Source: Adineta vaga
Lineage: Eukaryota; Rotifera
Reading direction: 5' to 3'
Length of the DNA: 64,000 nt
Assembly (NCBI GenBank): GCA_021613535.1
Contig: CP075497.1
Span: 11,718,001 to 11,782,000, forward strand
Below the pieces are notes generated by a model, which was given only the letters and a program-made list of their open reading frames with translations, was not told the DNA's origin and did not search any database. How positions within the stretch are numbered: the first letter of the stretch is position 1; each line of letters begins with the position of its first letter. Below, piece by piece: positions 50,691 to 61,205 of this stretch. Made by a program: the position numbers and the translations under genes.

Positions 50691-53600
50691 TCACAAATCA
50701 ATCATTCTAATAATCACTCCGTTCAACTATGATGCTCACTTGGAAGTCAACATTGACAATTGATCATCCCATCGATCATCACATCACAAATCAATCATTC
50801 TAATAATCACTCTGTTCAACTATGATGCTCACTTGGAAGTCAACATTGACAGTTGATCATCTCATCGATCATCACATCACAAATCAATCATTCTCAGTAT
50901 CACTCCGTTCAACTATGATGCTCACTTGGAAGTCAACATTGACAATTGATCATCCCATCGATCATCACATCACAAATCAATCATTCTAATAATCACTCTG
51001 TTCAACTATGATGCTCACTTGGAAGTCAACATTGACAGTTGATCATCTCATCGATCATCACATCACAAATCAATCATTCTCACCATCACTCTGTTCAACT
51101 ATGATGCTCACTTGGAAGTCAACATTGACAGTTGATCATCCCATCGATCATCACATCAGAAAAGGTGCAGTCAGACGACCGCATTTCTCGCATTTATGAT
51201 CTCGTACGAGTATGTCTGGGACCAGTCAACCACGCGTTAGCATTTTCTCCGGAAGTAAACATGTACATCATAAATCAATCATTCTCAGTATCACTCTGTT
51301 CAACTATGATGCTCACTTGGAAGTCAACATTGACAGTTGATCATCTCATCGATCATCACATCACAAATCAATCATTCTAATAATCACTCTGTTCAACTAT
51401 GATGCTCACTTGGAAGTCAACATTGACAGTTGATCATCTCATCGATCATCACATCACAAATCAATCATTCTCACCATCACTCTGTTCAACTATGATGCTC
51501 ACTTGGAAGTCAACATTGACAGTTGATCATCTCATCGATCATCACATCACAAATCAATCATTCTCATCATCACTCCGTTCAACTATGATGCTCACTTGGA
51601 AGTCAACATTGACAGTTGATCATCTCATCGATCATCACATCACAAATCAATCATTCTAATAATCACTCTGTTCAACTATGATGCTCACTTGGAAGTCAAC
51701 ATTGACAGTTGATCATCTCATCGATCATCACATCACAAATCAATCATTCTCACCATCACTCTGTTCAACTATGATGCTCACTTGGAAGTCAACATTGACA
51801 GTTGATCATCTCATCGATCATCACATCACAAATCAATCATTCTAATAATCACTCTGTTCAACTATGATGCTCACTTGGAAGTCAACATTGACAGTTGATC
51901 ATCTCATCGATCATCACATCACAAATCAATCATTCTCATCATCACTCCGTTCAACTATGATGCTCACTTGGAAGTCAACATTGACAGTTGATCATCTCAT
52001 CGATCATCACATCACAAATCAATCATTCTAATAATCACTCTGTTCAACTATGATGCTCACTTGGAAGTCAACATTGACAGTTGATCATCTCATCGATCAT
52101 CACATCACAAATCAATCATTCTAATAATCACTCTGTTCAACTATGATGCTCACTTGGAAGTCAACAACATTGACAGTTGATCATCTCATCGATCATCACA
52201 TCACAAATCAATCATTCTCATCATCACTCTGTTCAACTATGATGCTCACTTGGAAGTCAACATTGACAGTTGATCATCTCATCGATCATCACATCACAAT
52301 CAATCAATCATTCTCATCATCACTCTGTTCAACTATGATGCTCACTTGAAGTCAACATTGACAGTGATCACTCATCATTGACATGTATCTCACATCATCA
52401 ATCACAAATCAATCATTCAATAATCACTCTGTTCAACTATGATGCTCACTTGGAAGTCAACATTGACAGTTGATCATCTCATCGACATCATCATCATCAC
52501 AAATCAATCATTCTCACCATCACTCTGTTCAACTATGATGCTCACTTGGAAGTCAACATTGACAGTTGATCATCTCATCGATCATCACATCACAAATCAA
52601 TCATTCTAATAATCACTCTGTTCAACTATGATGCTCACTTGGAAGTCAACATTGACAGTTGATCATCTCATCGATCATCACATCACAAATCAATCATTCT
52701 AATAATCACTCTGTTCAACTATGATGCTCACTTGGAAGTCAACATTGACAGTTGATCATCTCATCGATCATCACATCACAAATCAATCATTCTCACCATC
52801 ACTCTGTTCAACTATGATGCTCACTTGGAAGTCAACATTGACAGTTGATCATCTCATCGATCATCACATCACAAATCAATCATTCTAATAATCACTCTGT
52901 TCAACTATGATGCTCACTTGGAAGTCAACATTGACAGTTGATCATCTCATCGATCATCACATCACAAATCAATCATTCTCACCATCACTCTGTTCAACTA
53001 TGATGCTCACTTGGAAGTCAACATTGACAGTTGATCATCTCATCGATCATCACATCACAAATCAATCATTCTAATAATCACTCTGTTCAACTATGATGCT
53101 CACTTGGAAGTCAACATTGACAGTTGATCATCTCATCGATCATCACATCACAAATCAATCATTCTCACCATCACTCTGTTCAACTATGATGCTCACTTCG
53201 AAGTCAACATTGACAGTTGATCATCTCATCGATCATCACATCACAAATCAATCATTCTAATAATCACTCTGTTCAACTATGATGCTCACTTGGAAGTCAA
53301 CATTGACAGTTGATCATCTCATCGATCATCACATCACAAATCAATCATTCTCACCATCACTCTGTTCAACTATGATGCTCACTTGGAAGTCAACATTGAC
53401 AGTTGATCATCTCATCGATCATCACATCACAAATCAATCATTCTCACCATCACTCTGTTCAACTATGATGCTCACTTGGAAGTCAACATTGACAGTTGAT
53501 CATCTCATCGATCATCACATCACAAATCAATCATTCTAATAATCACTCTGTTCAACTATGATGCTCACTTGGAAGTCAACATTGACAGTTGATCATCTCA

Positions 53601-53704
53601 TCGATCATCACATCACAAATCAATCATTCTCATAATCACTCTGTTCAACTATGATGCTCACTTGGAAGTCAACATTGACAGTTGATCATCTCATCGATCA
53701 TCAT
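50691..53704. repeat. Tandem satellite: 31 units with a 93-bp period
   Basis: The anchor TATGATGCTC occurs 31 times from 50728 to 53650, almost always exactly 93 bases apart. The period rises to 96-104 in a degenerate patch at 52142-52534, and one 205-base gap holds an insert (51159-51264). Units differ mainly at one site, TAATAAT versus CACCAT or CATCAT. From about 52720 to 53371 the two types alternate, giving a 186-bp higher-order repeat. Since 93 is a multiple of three, the plus strand reads as a repeated 31-residue peptide (MMLTWKSTLTVDHLIDHHI...), but the TAATAAT type carries stops, so this is not a gene. There are no unique spacers, which rules out a CRISPR array. Confidence 0.97.
51159..51264. 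mobile_element. 106-bp foreign insert within the satellite, flanked by ACATCA direct repeats
   Basis: This single segment interrupts the satellite and shares nothing with its units. It is richer in G and C (CGCATT, GTACGAG, CCACGCG). ACATCA stands immediately before it (51153-51158) and at its end (51265-51270), and the repeat resumes in register, as a 6-bp target-site duplication would give. It is fully open in the plus frame (KVQSDDRISRIYDLVRVC...). It could be a short insertion or a captured exon piece; the family is unknown and the mobile-element label is an inference. Confidence 0.4.
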
Positions 53705-54647
53705 ATCTAAGCTAAATAACATGGCAATTGCCCATGTTTGTTGATATTTTTCGTCGTTTCTTCGTCAGAGATTGATTAAAAATTGTTTGTTTTTGACTGT
53801 ATTGAATATGAATATGATCAATCACATCGATGTATGTGTTCCATAATTAGATACTGCATCTATATTCCGCATCTGCATTTTTACAACATCTATGCAGATC
53901 AATATAGATGAATACAACTCATTATTACAACCAGAGTACTGACAGACATAGTGCTTCTCTTTAGAAGTCTTTTTAGTATCTTGTGGTGCTTCACCTAAAT
54001 AGAGAAGGACAGAGTAATCCTTTTGAACTGGTATAATAGATAGCAGAAAGTTCGAAGGTCATGGTTCATGAAAATTCACTTTTCTGCTAAGGTAAAGGGC
54101 TTTGTACATAGCAGTATTACCTTTCACTCAGTCTATTGGCAATGAGAAAGTACTATGATTGGGTTAAACATTGAATTTCTAAACAAGCACTTCTATGAAG
54201 CTTCTTGGTATCACAACGTCTCTCTATTGTAAAGGTCTACGTACACTTGACATAGGATCTTATTTCATGTCAAAAATGAATTGTTAAACAACTGTTTTAA
54301 TCATTTTTGACTTTTTTTACGCTTCTCTCGCTGTTAGTACTTGGTCTAATACCTATGACAAATGATTTTATACCAGTAATAGGATTTCCGTTGGCGATAC
54401 ATTATATGCATTAATAGCAATAGTGTTCGTATTTCCTCTTTTGACAGAATTAACTGGAGCACGATAATGTATGTCAGCAATGTGTCTACGTTATATTCAA
54501 ACTCGTAGTATTGATTCTAATATTGAGTTGCACACTATTTGCATCATTTTTTTATGTGACTATGCAATGAGTAAGCTGAACAAACAGTAAATCATAGAAG
54601 AGTTTAAAAAAAAGACATCCGTATTGCTTTTGGGTTGACAATGAATC
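53705..54647. other. Intergenic stretch between the satellite and the ADP-ribosyltransferase-like gene
   Basis: About 0.9 kb with no gene. A near-perfect hairpin (AACATGG-CAATTG-C-CCATGTT type) lies at 53718-53738, just after the last satellite unit. Confidence 0.4.
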
Positions 54648-55625
54648 TCAGATATAGTTCGAGAGAAAAATGAATGTCAGAACGATCCTCTGTCTTGATT
54701 TCTTTACTACAATAGTGAACTCACTTGATGCTCCGGTTGTTTTGTATTTTACTGCAGTGGGAGTTGAAGTCGATACCGGTTGTGGAGTACCTTCAAAAGA
54801 GAAAGAATTTTAATTAATTTTCAAAGACTATTTTTCGAGCAAAAACTCGGTAAAAGATTTCATTATCTCAAAGTGTCACGAATGCTTACTGGTTAGTGTA
54901 CCTGTACTTTTCGATTTTGATGATACTTCCATAGAACTCATAGCTGCTGCCATCGATTCTTCACCACCATCATATAATTCAATCAAATGCACAATATGTA
55001 ATGCTCCATGATGTAATGCATTGCTTTCTACACGCAACTCAGTACCTGGTCCCAATAGTATTTCCTTTTCATCGGGAAAACTTGTATATCCAGTAATATC
55101 TTTAGCATTTCTAGTCTCGATCATCAGAAGAGTGGCATTCGTGTTCGATCCGAGAAAATCTTGAACAACTTCCAATTCCATTGAACACGAACTTATACTC
55201 CACCATGTTAGTATATCACCCTTCTTGAATTGTTTACTAATATCTCCGGATATACCTCTCCAAACAGATCTTTTGACAGTGGGTAGTTTGGCGAGGGCTG
55301 TATCGAATAGTTTGAGAAACCCAAACCAAGATCGAAGTGCTCGACGATTTTCTGAGCGGAGAGCCTCATTCAATATGCGATAAAAACTGTTATCACCACC
55401 TTCCATCGTATACAAAAATACAGCAGCCGACTCATCCTTAGTCAACTGATGTTTTGATGAGTGACAGCAGTGTTTTTTAGCTTCTTTGATGGATCGATCT
55501 AGTCCATTAATACGATCCATAACAGGTTCTAAAGCTTGTTCAAGTGGGACTAAAGAATGTTGCCAATAGGCACCGATTGGTGGTAACTTTTTGTTACCGA
55601 TCTCACCTTCCAAGAATCTATTCAT
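54648..55625 (-). CDS. Arginine-specific ADP-ribosyltransferase-like protein (R-S-E class)
   Basis: The main exon (to about 54890) begins at the ATG reading MNRFLEGEIGNKKLPPIG. It carries the R-S-ExE catalytic triad of mono-ADP-ribosyltransferases: the arginine in SVWRGISG, the serine in TWWSISSCS, and E-x-E in FPDEKEILLGPG. These enzymes move ADP-ribose from NAD+ to arginine side chains of proteins. A GT donor near 54887 joins a second exon (about 54795-54648) coding a serine- and threonine-rich tail; its end is tentative because another donor (AAGTGAGT) lies inside it. A 5' exon may also exist, since an acceptor lies at about 55650. No signal peptide is visible from this start. Such genes are reported as numerous in bdelloids. 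Confidence 0.78.
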
Positions 55626-56227
55626 ATTTGTCCAACTAGTATATCTGATAAAATGGTATACAAAGTATAGCATGCAAAAATTCGAAAAAACTTACGTATT
55701 TTTTATATTTCGAATTGTTTAAATCGTAAATGTTGCTTTTTTCGAACTTAATGTCTAAGAATGTAAGTTGGCAGAATAAAAGCGCACTTCTGTTTTCATT
55801 CTTTCTTTTTCTCTTTTTGTTGTTGTTACAATGTTTACAGTTGCCAATGCAGCGTTGTCGATTCATCACTGGCTTCTCAATAACAACAACATTGAAAAAG
55901 AATAATAATTCTTTGAAAGTTTGTGTTTTCATTAAGTTTGAAGATAGAAGCATTTCTTTTTTCGCACGTCGCCATTAAAAGAAAAATTCTACAAAATCTA
56001 CCTTCAAGATGAATGCGGATATCAGTTTACATAGAAAGAATACAAAAGGCTGAGAATGTGTGATCTATAATATATCCTCACCTACACCCACACCCTACTT
56101 TTCTTTGTTACTTTAACCCATTCGGAAGTCTTTGAATAGAAAGACTCATCAATCAAAATGGTATACAAACAAAATTATCCAATAGATTTCAGATACTATT
56201 ATTATTTGATTATCTAACACATATTTA
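55626..56227. other. Intergenic stretch upstream of the ADP-ribosyltransferase-like gene
   Basis: It may contain a 5' exon of that gene. CCCACACCC, the complement of the TGTGGG-type motif, lies at 56087-56095. No complete gene. Confidence 0.4.
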
Positions 56228-57916
56228 TTAAAACCGTGTCACTGTGATAAACTCCGATGATTCGACATAATCGACTATTTTAACTTCACTATGGGATAAT
56301 TTATCTTCTTTGTTTGAATAGATTTTAACAGGCCATAGTTTATGAAGTACATAGTACAAACCACCACTAATAATAATTCCCAGGAACAAATTGAATTGAT
56401 ACATTCTAGTTACTATCAATGGAACATGTGCACCAATTGCACCAACAAACCCAGCAGCATTAATTAGTATTCCCGCAATATAAGCAGCATAAGCTCGCCA
56501 ATTAATTCCATATGTGTAGTAGTAAAGACCATCGGATGATCCTGAGAAAAGTTCATCTGTTTCTAAATACTGGTGTCGAACAAGATAATAATCAGAGAAC
56601 ATGACACCAGCAATTGCACTAACAAATGTAGAATAAGCTGATAAATAGGAGATAAACGATGAAGACTTGGAAAATAGATACCATGGACAGATGCATAGAC
56701 CAACTATAGAACAGATATAACCAGATCGTCTCATATTTAAATATTTTGGGCAAATAGCTGTTAGATCACATCCAGCAGAAATACTATTACCAGCAATATT
56801 TACACCTAGTTGTGCTAGGCAAAACGAGAGTGAAATTAAAAATACACCTATACGTGTAGATGGCGATGGCATATTATTGAGAAATGTGTTCAAAAGTTCT
56901 AATGGATTCCAAATTTCTCTGTTATAGATAGCTTTTGATGAAGATCCAATGATAAGACCAATGAAACTGGTTATCGAAAATGCTACGGGAATGGCTATGA
57001 TTTGTGGCCAGAATACGATTGATGGTCGAGTAGCAAATCTTGTATAATCAGAAATGTTAATAATTATTGTAACAAAGCTAGATATACAATTCATTATTGC
57101 AGTAATCCACGTCCATATTCGAACAGTCGGTGTTGACGTTGCTGATGATACTGCTAGCTGCTGAAGAATAGGCTGGAAACCTTTCGCTTTCACTACAACC
57201 CATACAAAGAAGAGTAGACCAGCCATAGGAACAACAATTGCTTTTACTGTAAATAAATAACGCATTTTTTGTGCTGGAAACCATATAGCAATGTTCGATA
57301 ATGACCAAAAGATTATAAATCCAATAAAATCTCGTGTATTCGTTCCTGACGAACTTGGAAGTGTGTTTTGTAAATAATGATATGATGGTATAGCGGCACG
57401 AATACAAATAACGACACATTGTCCGCCCATCCAGGCTTGTACACCATACCAAACACAGGACATGATGCTTCGATTGAGAATAGGCCATAGACTACCAAAG
57501 ATACCGAATGATGCACGTCCAATCACTGGAAATGAGATATGATAAACAGCACCAGTTTGACCTGAGATACAAATAAATACTGCAACAATGAAATAGCCAA
57601 TCCAAACACACAACCAAGCTTCCCACCACGATAAACCGCCATCCCCTGAAATGATGGCACTTATTACCATCCATGTCGCAATGTTTATAGCATCTGCCAG
57701 CCAAAATGCCACATAATTCCAAGTGCCCCAATGACGTTCTTCAGCTTCAATAACTTTCAAATCATCATTTTGAAGCATTGCTTCTACTCCACTTCGATGT
57801 TCGACAGTCGAATCAGCATAAATCCATGTAAGTTTCCCCATCGTAAGATTGTTGGTTGGATTACCTAAAAATAGGTAGACTATTGTTTTTATAAATTTAT
57901 TTTCATTTATCTTCAT
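56228..57916 (-). CDS. NCS1-family uracil/uridine/allantoin permease (fungal FUR4 type)
   Basis: A long intronless frame with about twelve transmembrane helices. It closely follows fungal Fur4/Fui1/Dal4 permeases: NDDLKVIEAEERHWGTWNYV, WWEAWLCVWIGY, FPVIGRASFGIFGSLWPILN, CVWYGVQAWMGGQCV, IWFPAQKMRYLFTVKA, and ISDYTRFA. These proteins import nucleobases, uridine or allantoin with protons or sodium across the plasma membrane. NCS1 carriers are typical of bacteria, fungi and plants and not of animals, so horizontal transfer from a fungus is the best explanation. The ATG at 57841 (MGKLTWIYADS) is a good internal start. The frame is open to 57916, and an upstream mini-exon is possible (splice acceptor TTTTTAG at about 57865). 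Confidence 0.92.
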   Translation of the reverse strand: MKINENKFIKTIVYLFLGNPTNNLTMGKLTWIYADSTVEHRSGVEAMLQNDDLKVIEAEERHWGTWNYVAFWLADAINIATWMVISAIISGDGGLSWWEAWLCVWIGYFIVAVFICISGQTGAVYHISFPVIGRASFGIFGSLWPILNRSIMSCVWYGVQAWMGGQCVVICIRAAIPSYHYLQNTLPSSSGTNTRDFIGFIIFWSLSNIAIWFPAQKMRYLFTVKAIVVPMAGLLFFVWVVVKAKGFQPILQQLAVSSATSTPTVRIWTWITAIMNCISSFVTIIINISDYTRFATRPSIVFWPQIIAIPVAFSITSFIGLIIGSSSKAIYNREIWNPLELLNTFLNNMPSPSTRIGVFLISLSFCLAQLGVNIAGNSISAGCDLTAICPKYLNMRRSGYICSIVGLCICPWYLFSKSSSFISYLSAYSTFVSAIAGVMFSDYYLVRHQYLETDELFSGSSDGLYYYTYGINWRAYAAYIAGILINAAGFVGAIGAHVPLIVTRMYQFNLFLGIIISGGLYYVLHKLWPVKIYSNKEDKLSHSEVKIVDYVESSEFITVTRF

Positions 57917-58476
57917 AAGATGAGTTAGTGAGTATTGCTTCCTTCTGTCATAGGTAAACTTGGTTTACTTTCATTATTCATATTCGAATTTTGGAGAAAC
58001 ATCATATAGAAGGTGAAAAAATCAATTAACATACCAAAAAAACGAAAATATTCGCTTATCTAAGTAATTTGCCATTTCATTTTTGATACGCAAAGATCAT
58101 TCATTGTTGATCTTTACAAAAACGTTGCTTATAGTTGATATCCATAGACAATCTTGTTGTTATACAATTCTGATTAAGGGAGCTGCCCACTTAAAAATTC
58201 ATTTTTCGTACAATAAAAACAAGGAAGTTTCTACCATCTTGAAGGTGAGCGTGGATGATAGAAGGTAAAAATTTAAAACTCTCCACCAAGAACAATAACC
58301 ACTGTTCGGAAGAAAAACTTCAAATACTCCCTCACCATTTCAATTTTGATATTTTAAATAAATAAATCTCTTCTTAAGGTAAATAAAAAGTCTTCGAATA
58401 ACAGCACATTTTATTATCAGAGTTAACAATGATCACTCATAATTAAAAACTATTTATATGAATCAATTATCAAATG
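57917..58476. other. Intergenic stretch
   Basis: Upstream of the permease and downstream of the SRCR-VWA gene. A CCATCTTGAAGGTGAGCGTGG segment near 58233 resembles CCATCTTGAGGGTGTGGGAG at 48732, hinting at a dispersed repeat. Confidence 0.4.
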
Positions 58477-59944
58477 TCAAGCAATTCGTACAAATCCTGT
58501 TGCAGTTAATTGATATAGACCAGCACCTACTCGAATAGTATCACCGACATTCAAACTTCCCAGTGTTTCAATATCTGAATCAAGTGTATGTAAAGAACCA
58601 CCAGTTTTATGAGCAATATCTAATAATTTTTGATTAACATAAGTATTACTAGCAAGTCGACAGACAATGACTTTAATTGGTTTTGTCACTTTATCCAAAA
58701 GAATTAAATCTCTTGGTGTTGCACCGTTGTCAGCAATATGAATGATATTTTGACATGTCGGACAATTAGCTATTGTATAGAGGATGGCTTCAATATCGTT
58801 TTCTGGCGTATCACCACCGCTTCCACTTGTTTTAGCTGTATTTAATGTTGCCAAAACTTTCGCAATGCCTTCACTTGTATATACACCGTAGATACCACCT
58901 AATGAAAGTTACAAATACGTCAAATTCAACGTTATTCTACTCAAAAACTCTCTTACCTGTAGATCCGATAACTTTGTCTGCGTCGGGAGTCTTGTCACCA
59001 TCATTGAAAAAAGCAAAGTATTGGACAAATTTGTTTGTATGACTCAATGCCATCCATTTGTCAATTTGAGCATAACAACCAGCCATACTTCCAGTAACAT
59101 CAATGGCAGCTCCAATATCTGTCCAGTTGTGTCTACTTAGAACACCCGTTACAGTTTGCTCATCGATTGTCGAAGGACGAGCTAAATTTGAAAGAAAATG
59201 CTGCTTATATGATCATGAAATTCTGTTAAAAATGAAACAAGGACTGAAACTCAGTCGCAATTTATAACAGAAGACTTACTCGAAGTTTGAGTAGTACTTT
59301 CAGTCGTAGTAGTTGTTGGAGGTACATCTAAATCAATAAGAATATTTAATTCTCATCAGTCATTGTAAATATTACATCAACTAACAAGTTCCTGAACACG
59401 CAATTCCGACATGCATATCACGTGTACATTGATGTTGAAACAATGCACCGAAGTGACAATCATTCAAATTTCGTGCATCACTTGTGCAATTGAAATTATC
59501 CAATACAAATTCGCATGGAACAACAAATGGATCACTGTTATATTCAAAATAACACTTATCATGAAGATCAATAGGTGATGCATGCCATTCGAAGTTCGTC
59601 GAAAACATTTGTAGTTTTTTGTTCTGTGATCGACAAGCAGCTTCAGCTGCAACTCGATCGAAACCATGATGACAAACCATTCCTTCGACACTGAAATGTT
59701 GTTTCATTGTTGGTGACAATGGTGATGTTAGTTCCATGTCGATTTTGATTCGAAGAGGAGCTTCTTTGGTGACTTGAATGTTAGTAATATTTCGTTGATA
59801 GGTAAGAAGACTATGAATGCTGGAGCAAGTTTTATCGATCGATTTTATCATACGATCGAGACCAGAATTTTGTTGTGGAACATTGAACGTCGTTGCTAGA
59901 GAGAAGCAGAAGATGAATGAAAGTAGAACGATTGAATGAAACAT
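58477..59944 (-). CDS. Secreted SRCR-like plus VWA-like protein, inverted-repeat copy 1
   Basis: Four exons (59944-59386, 59327-59280, 59181-58957, 58898-58477) join with correct GT/AG sites and phases into 417 residues. A signal peptide (MFHSIVLLSFIFCFSLATT) leads into a region ending in a scavenger-receptor-cysteine-rich-like module: VCHHGFDRVAAEAACRSQN, then CTSDARNLNDCHFGALF and HVGIAC. A short threonine/proline linker (VPPTTTTTESTTQTS) joins it to a von Willebrand factor A-like domain with the metal-site motif DVTGSM (D-x-T-x-S) and GGDTPEN. Both domains are extracellular binding modules, so recognition of a ligand or microbe is plausible but inferred. The first exon and promoter are duplicated in inverted orientation at 60522-61201. 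Confidence 0.83.
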
Positions 59945-60073
59945 TGTTGTGGAAGGCGAAATGTGAATTGAAAATGAAAGAGACGAGTGATGTTGCAGTT
60001 TCTTATATAGAATGGTAGTTTGATTTATATGTCTCATCAGTTCCTTCGAGGAACTCATATAAAGTCATGTCAT
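59387..60073. repeat. Left arm of a ~680-bp inverted repeat
   Basis: The reverse complement of this segment matches 60522-61201 over its length, with very few differences visible by eye. It covers the first exon of the SRCR-VWA gene, its TATA box and about 60 bases further upstream. The outer edge falls exactly where the exon meets its intron. Confidence 0.93.
60002..60009 (-). promoter_or_regulatory. TATA box of the SRCR-VWA gene
   Basis: TATATAAG on the minus strand, 58 bases before the ATG at 59944. A hairpin-capable GTTCCT-CGA-AGGAAC element lies about 45 bases further upstream. The same arrangement and spacing occur in the inverted copy. Confidence 0.65.
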
Positions 60074-60521
60074 AAAAGTTTTATTCAGAATCTTATGTAT
60101 AAATGTATTTTTCCAGGATTGACGCACAGGTTGTCATGATGAATGCGAAAAAAACAGACTTGGTAAGTAATAAATGACTAACAGCTATCAAAAGTCCTGG
60201 AAGACAAAAGTTATCGCCGACTTCTTTTTATGAGTTATATATCGTGGCCATTTCTCATTGCTTTTCAGCATTTAAAAGGCGAAGAAAGAATGAAAAACAA
60301 TTATATCTGTAGTAATAAAACTTCCATAGTCAAGACAACTCAGACAGAGATCGTTGTAATTCATAGCCAAATGTACGATACATTAATTCTAGATATCGTA
60401 TAAGCATTCGAATTCAGCGACAAATCAGATGCAGTTTATTGTTCGATGATGTCACTGATAATACGTAGACATCATTTATGATGCAAAAAGATTTTACGTA
60501 GTTATCGCTGAATGATTGTAG
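60074..60521. other. Spacer between the inverted-repeat arms
   Basis: 448 bases of unique sequence between two diverging identical promoters. No gene seen. Confidence 0.6.
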
Positions 60522-61201
60522 ATGACATGACTTCATATCAGTTCCTCGAAGGAACTGATGAGACATATAAATCAAACTACCATTCTATATAAGAAACTGC
60601 AATATCACTCGTCTCTTTTATTTTCAATTCACATTTCGCCTTTCACAACAATGTTTCATTCAATCGTTCTACTTTCATTCATCTTCTGCTTCTCTCTAGC
60701 AACGACGTTCAATGTTCCACAACAAAATTCTGGTCTCGATCGTATGATAAAATCAATCGATAAAACCTGCTCCAGCATTCATAGTCTTCTTACCTATCAA
60801 CGAAATATTACTAACATTCAAGTCACCAAAGAAGCTCCTCTTCGAATCAAAATCGACATGGAACTAACATCACCATTGTCACCAACAATGAAACAACATT
60901 TCAGTGTCGAAGGAATGGTTTGTCATCATGGTTTCGATCGAGTTGCAGCTGAAGCTGCTTGTCGATCACAGAACAAAAAATTACAAATGTTTTCGACGAA
61001 CTTCGAATGGCATGCATCACCTATTGATCTTCATGATAAGTGTTATTTTGAATATAACAGTGATCCATTTGTTGTTCCATGCGAATTTGTATTGGATAAT
61101 TTCAATTGCACAAGTGATGCACGAAATTTGAATGATTGTCACTTCGGTGCATTGTTTCAACATCAATGTACACGTGATATGCATGTCGGAATTGCATGTT
61201 C
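60522..61201. repeat. Right arm of the ~680-bp inverted repeat
   Basis: Mirror copy of 59387-60073. Similarity begins at GATGACATGACTT (60521) and stops abruptly after TGTTCA at the end of the SRCR exon. Beyond this ACATCAACTA appears, a 10-mer that is also present in the same orientation just outside the left arm (59374-59383). Confidence 0.93.
60586..60593 (+). promoter_or_regulatory. TATA box of the truncated SRCR copy
   Basis: TATATAAG 58 bases before the ATG at 60651, identical in sequence and spacing to the minus-strand copy, with the GTTCCT-CGA-AGGAAC element at 60541-60555. Confidence 0.65.
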
Positions 61202-61205
61202 ATAA
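60651..61205 (+). CDS. Truncated SRCR-like secreted protein, inverted-repeat copy 2
   Basis: A 184-residue single-exon frame almost identical to the first exon of the SRCR-VWA gene: the same signal peptide and the same cysteine module, ending HVGIACS. At the point where copy 1 splices to its linker and VWA exons, this copy runs into TAA (61203-61205) with no linker or VWA domain. An AATAAA polyadenylation signal follows at 61257-61262. It could therefore give a soluble SRCR-only protein, or be a young duplicate without function. Promoter elements are intact, so expression is plausible. Confidence 0.75.
   Translation: MFHSIVLLSFIFCFSLATTFNVPQQNSGLDRMIKSIDKTCSSIHSLLTYQRNITNIQVTKEAPLRIKIDMELTSPLSPTMKQHFSVEGMVCHHGFDRVAAEAACRSQNKKLQMFSTNFEWHASPIDLHDKCYFEYNSDPFVVPCEFVLDNFNCTSDARNLNDCHFGALFQHQCTRDMHVGIACS

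Noticed and set aside
50691-53704. The repeat array as a CRISPR array or a repetitive protein gene
   Set aside because: There are no unique spacers between repeats, so it is not CRISPR. The peptide-coding frame is cut by TAATAA in about half of the units and has no supporting start or splice structure.
57078-57731. Several minus-strand open frames inside the permease gene
   Set aside because: Alternative frames of the same strand over the NCS1 coding sequence.
60541-60555. GTTCCTCGAAGGAAC as a heat-shock element
   Set aside because: TTC and GAA are separated by three bases instead of the required two, so it is only an imperfect palindrome; kept as an unnamed upstream element.
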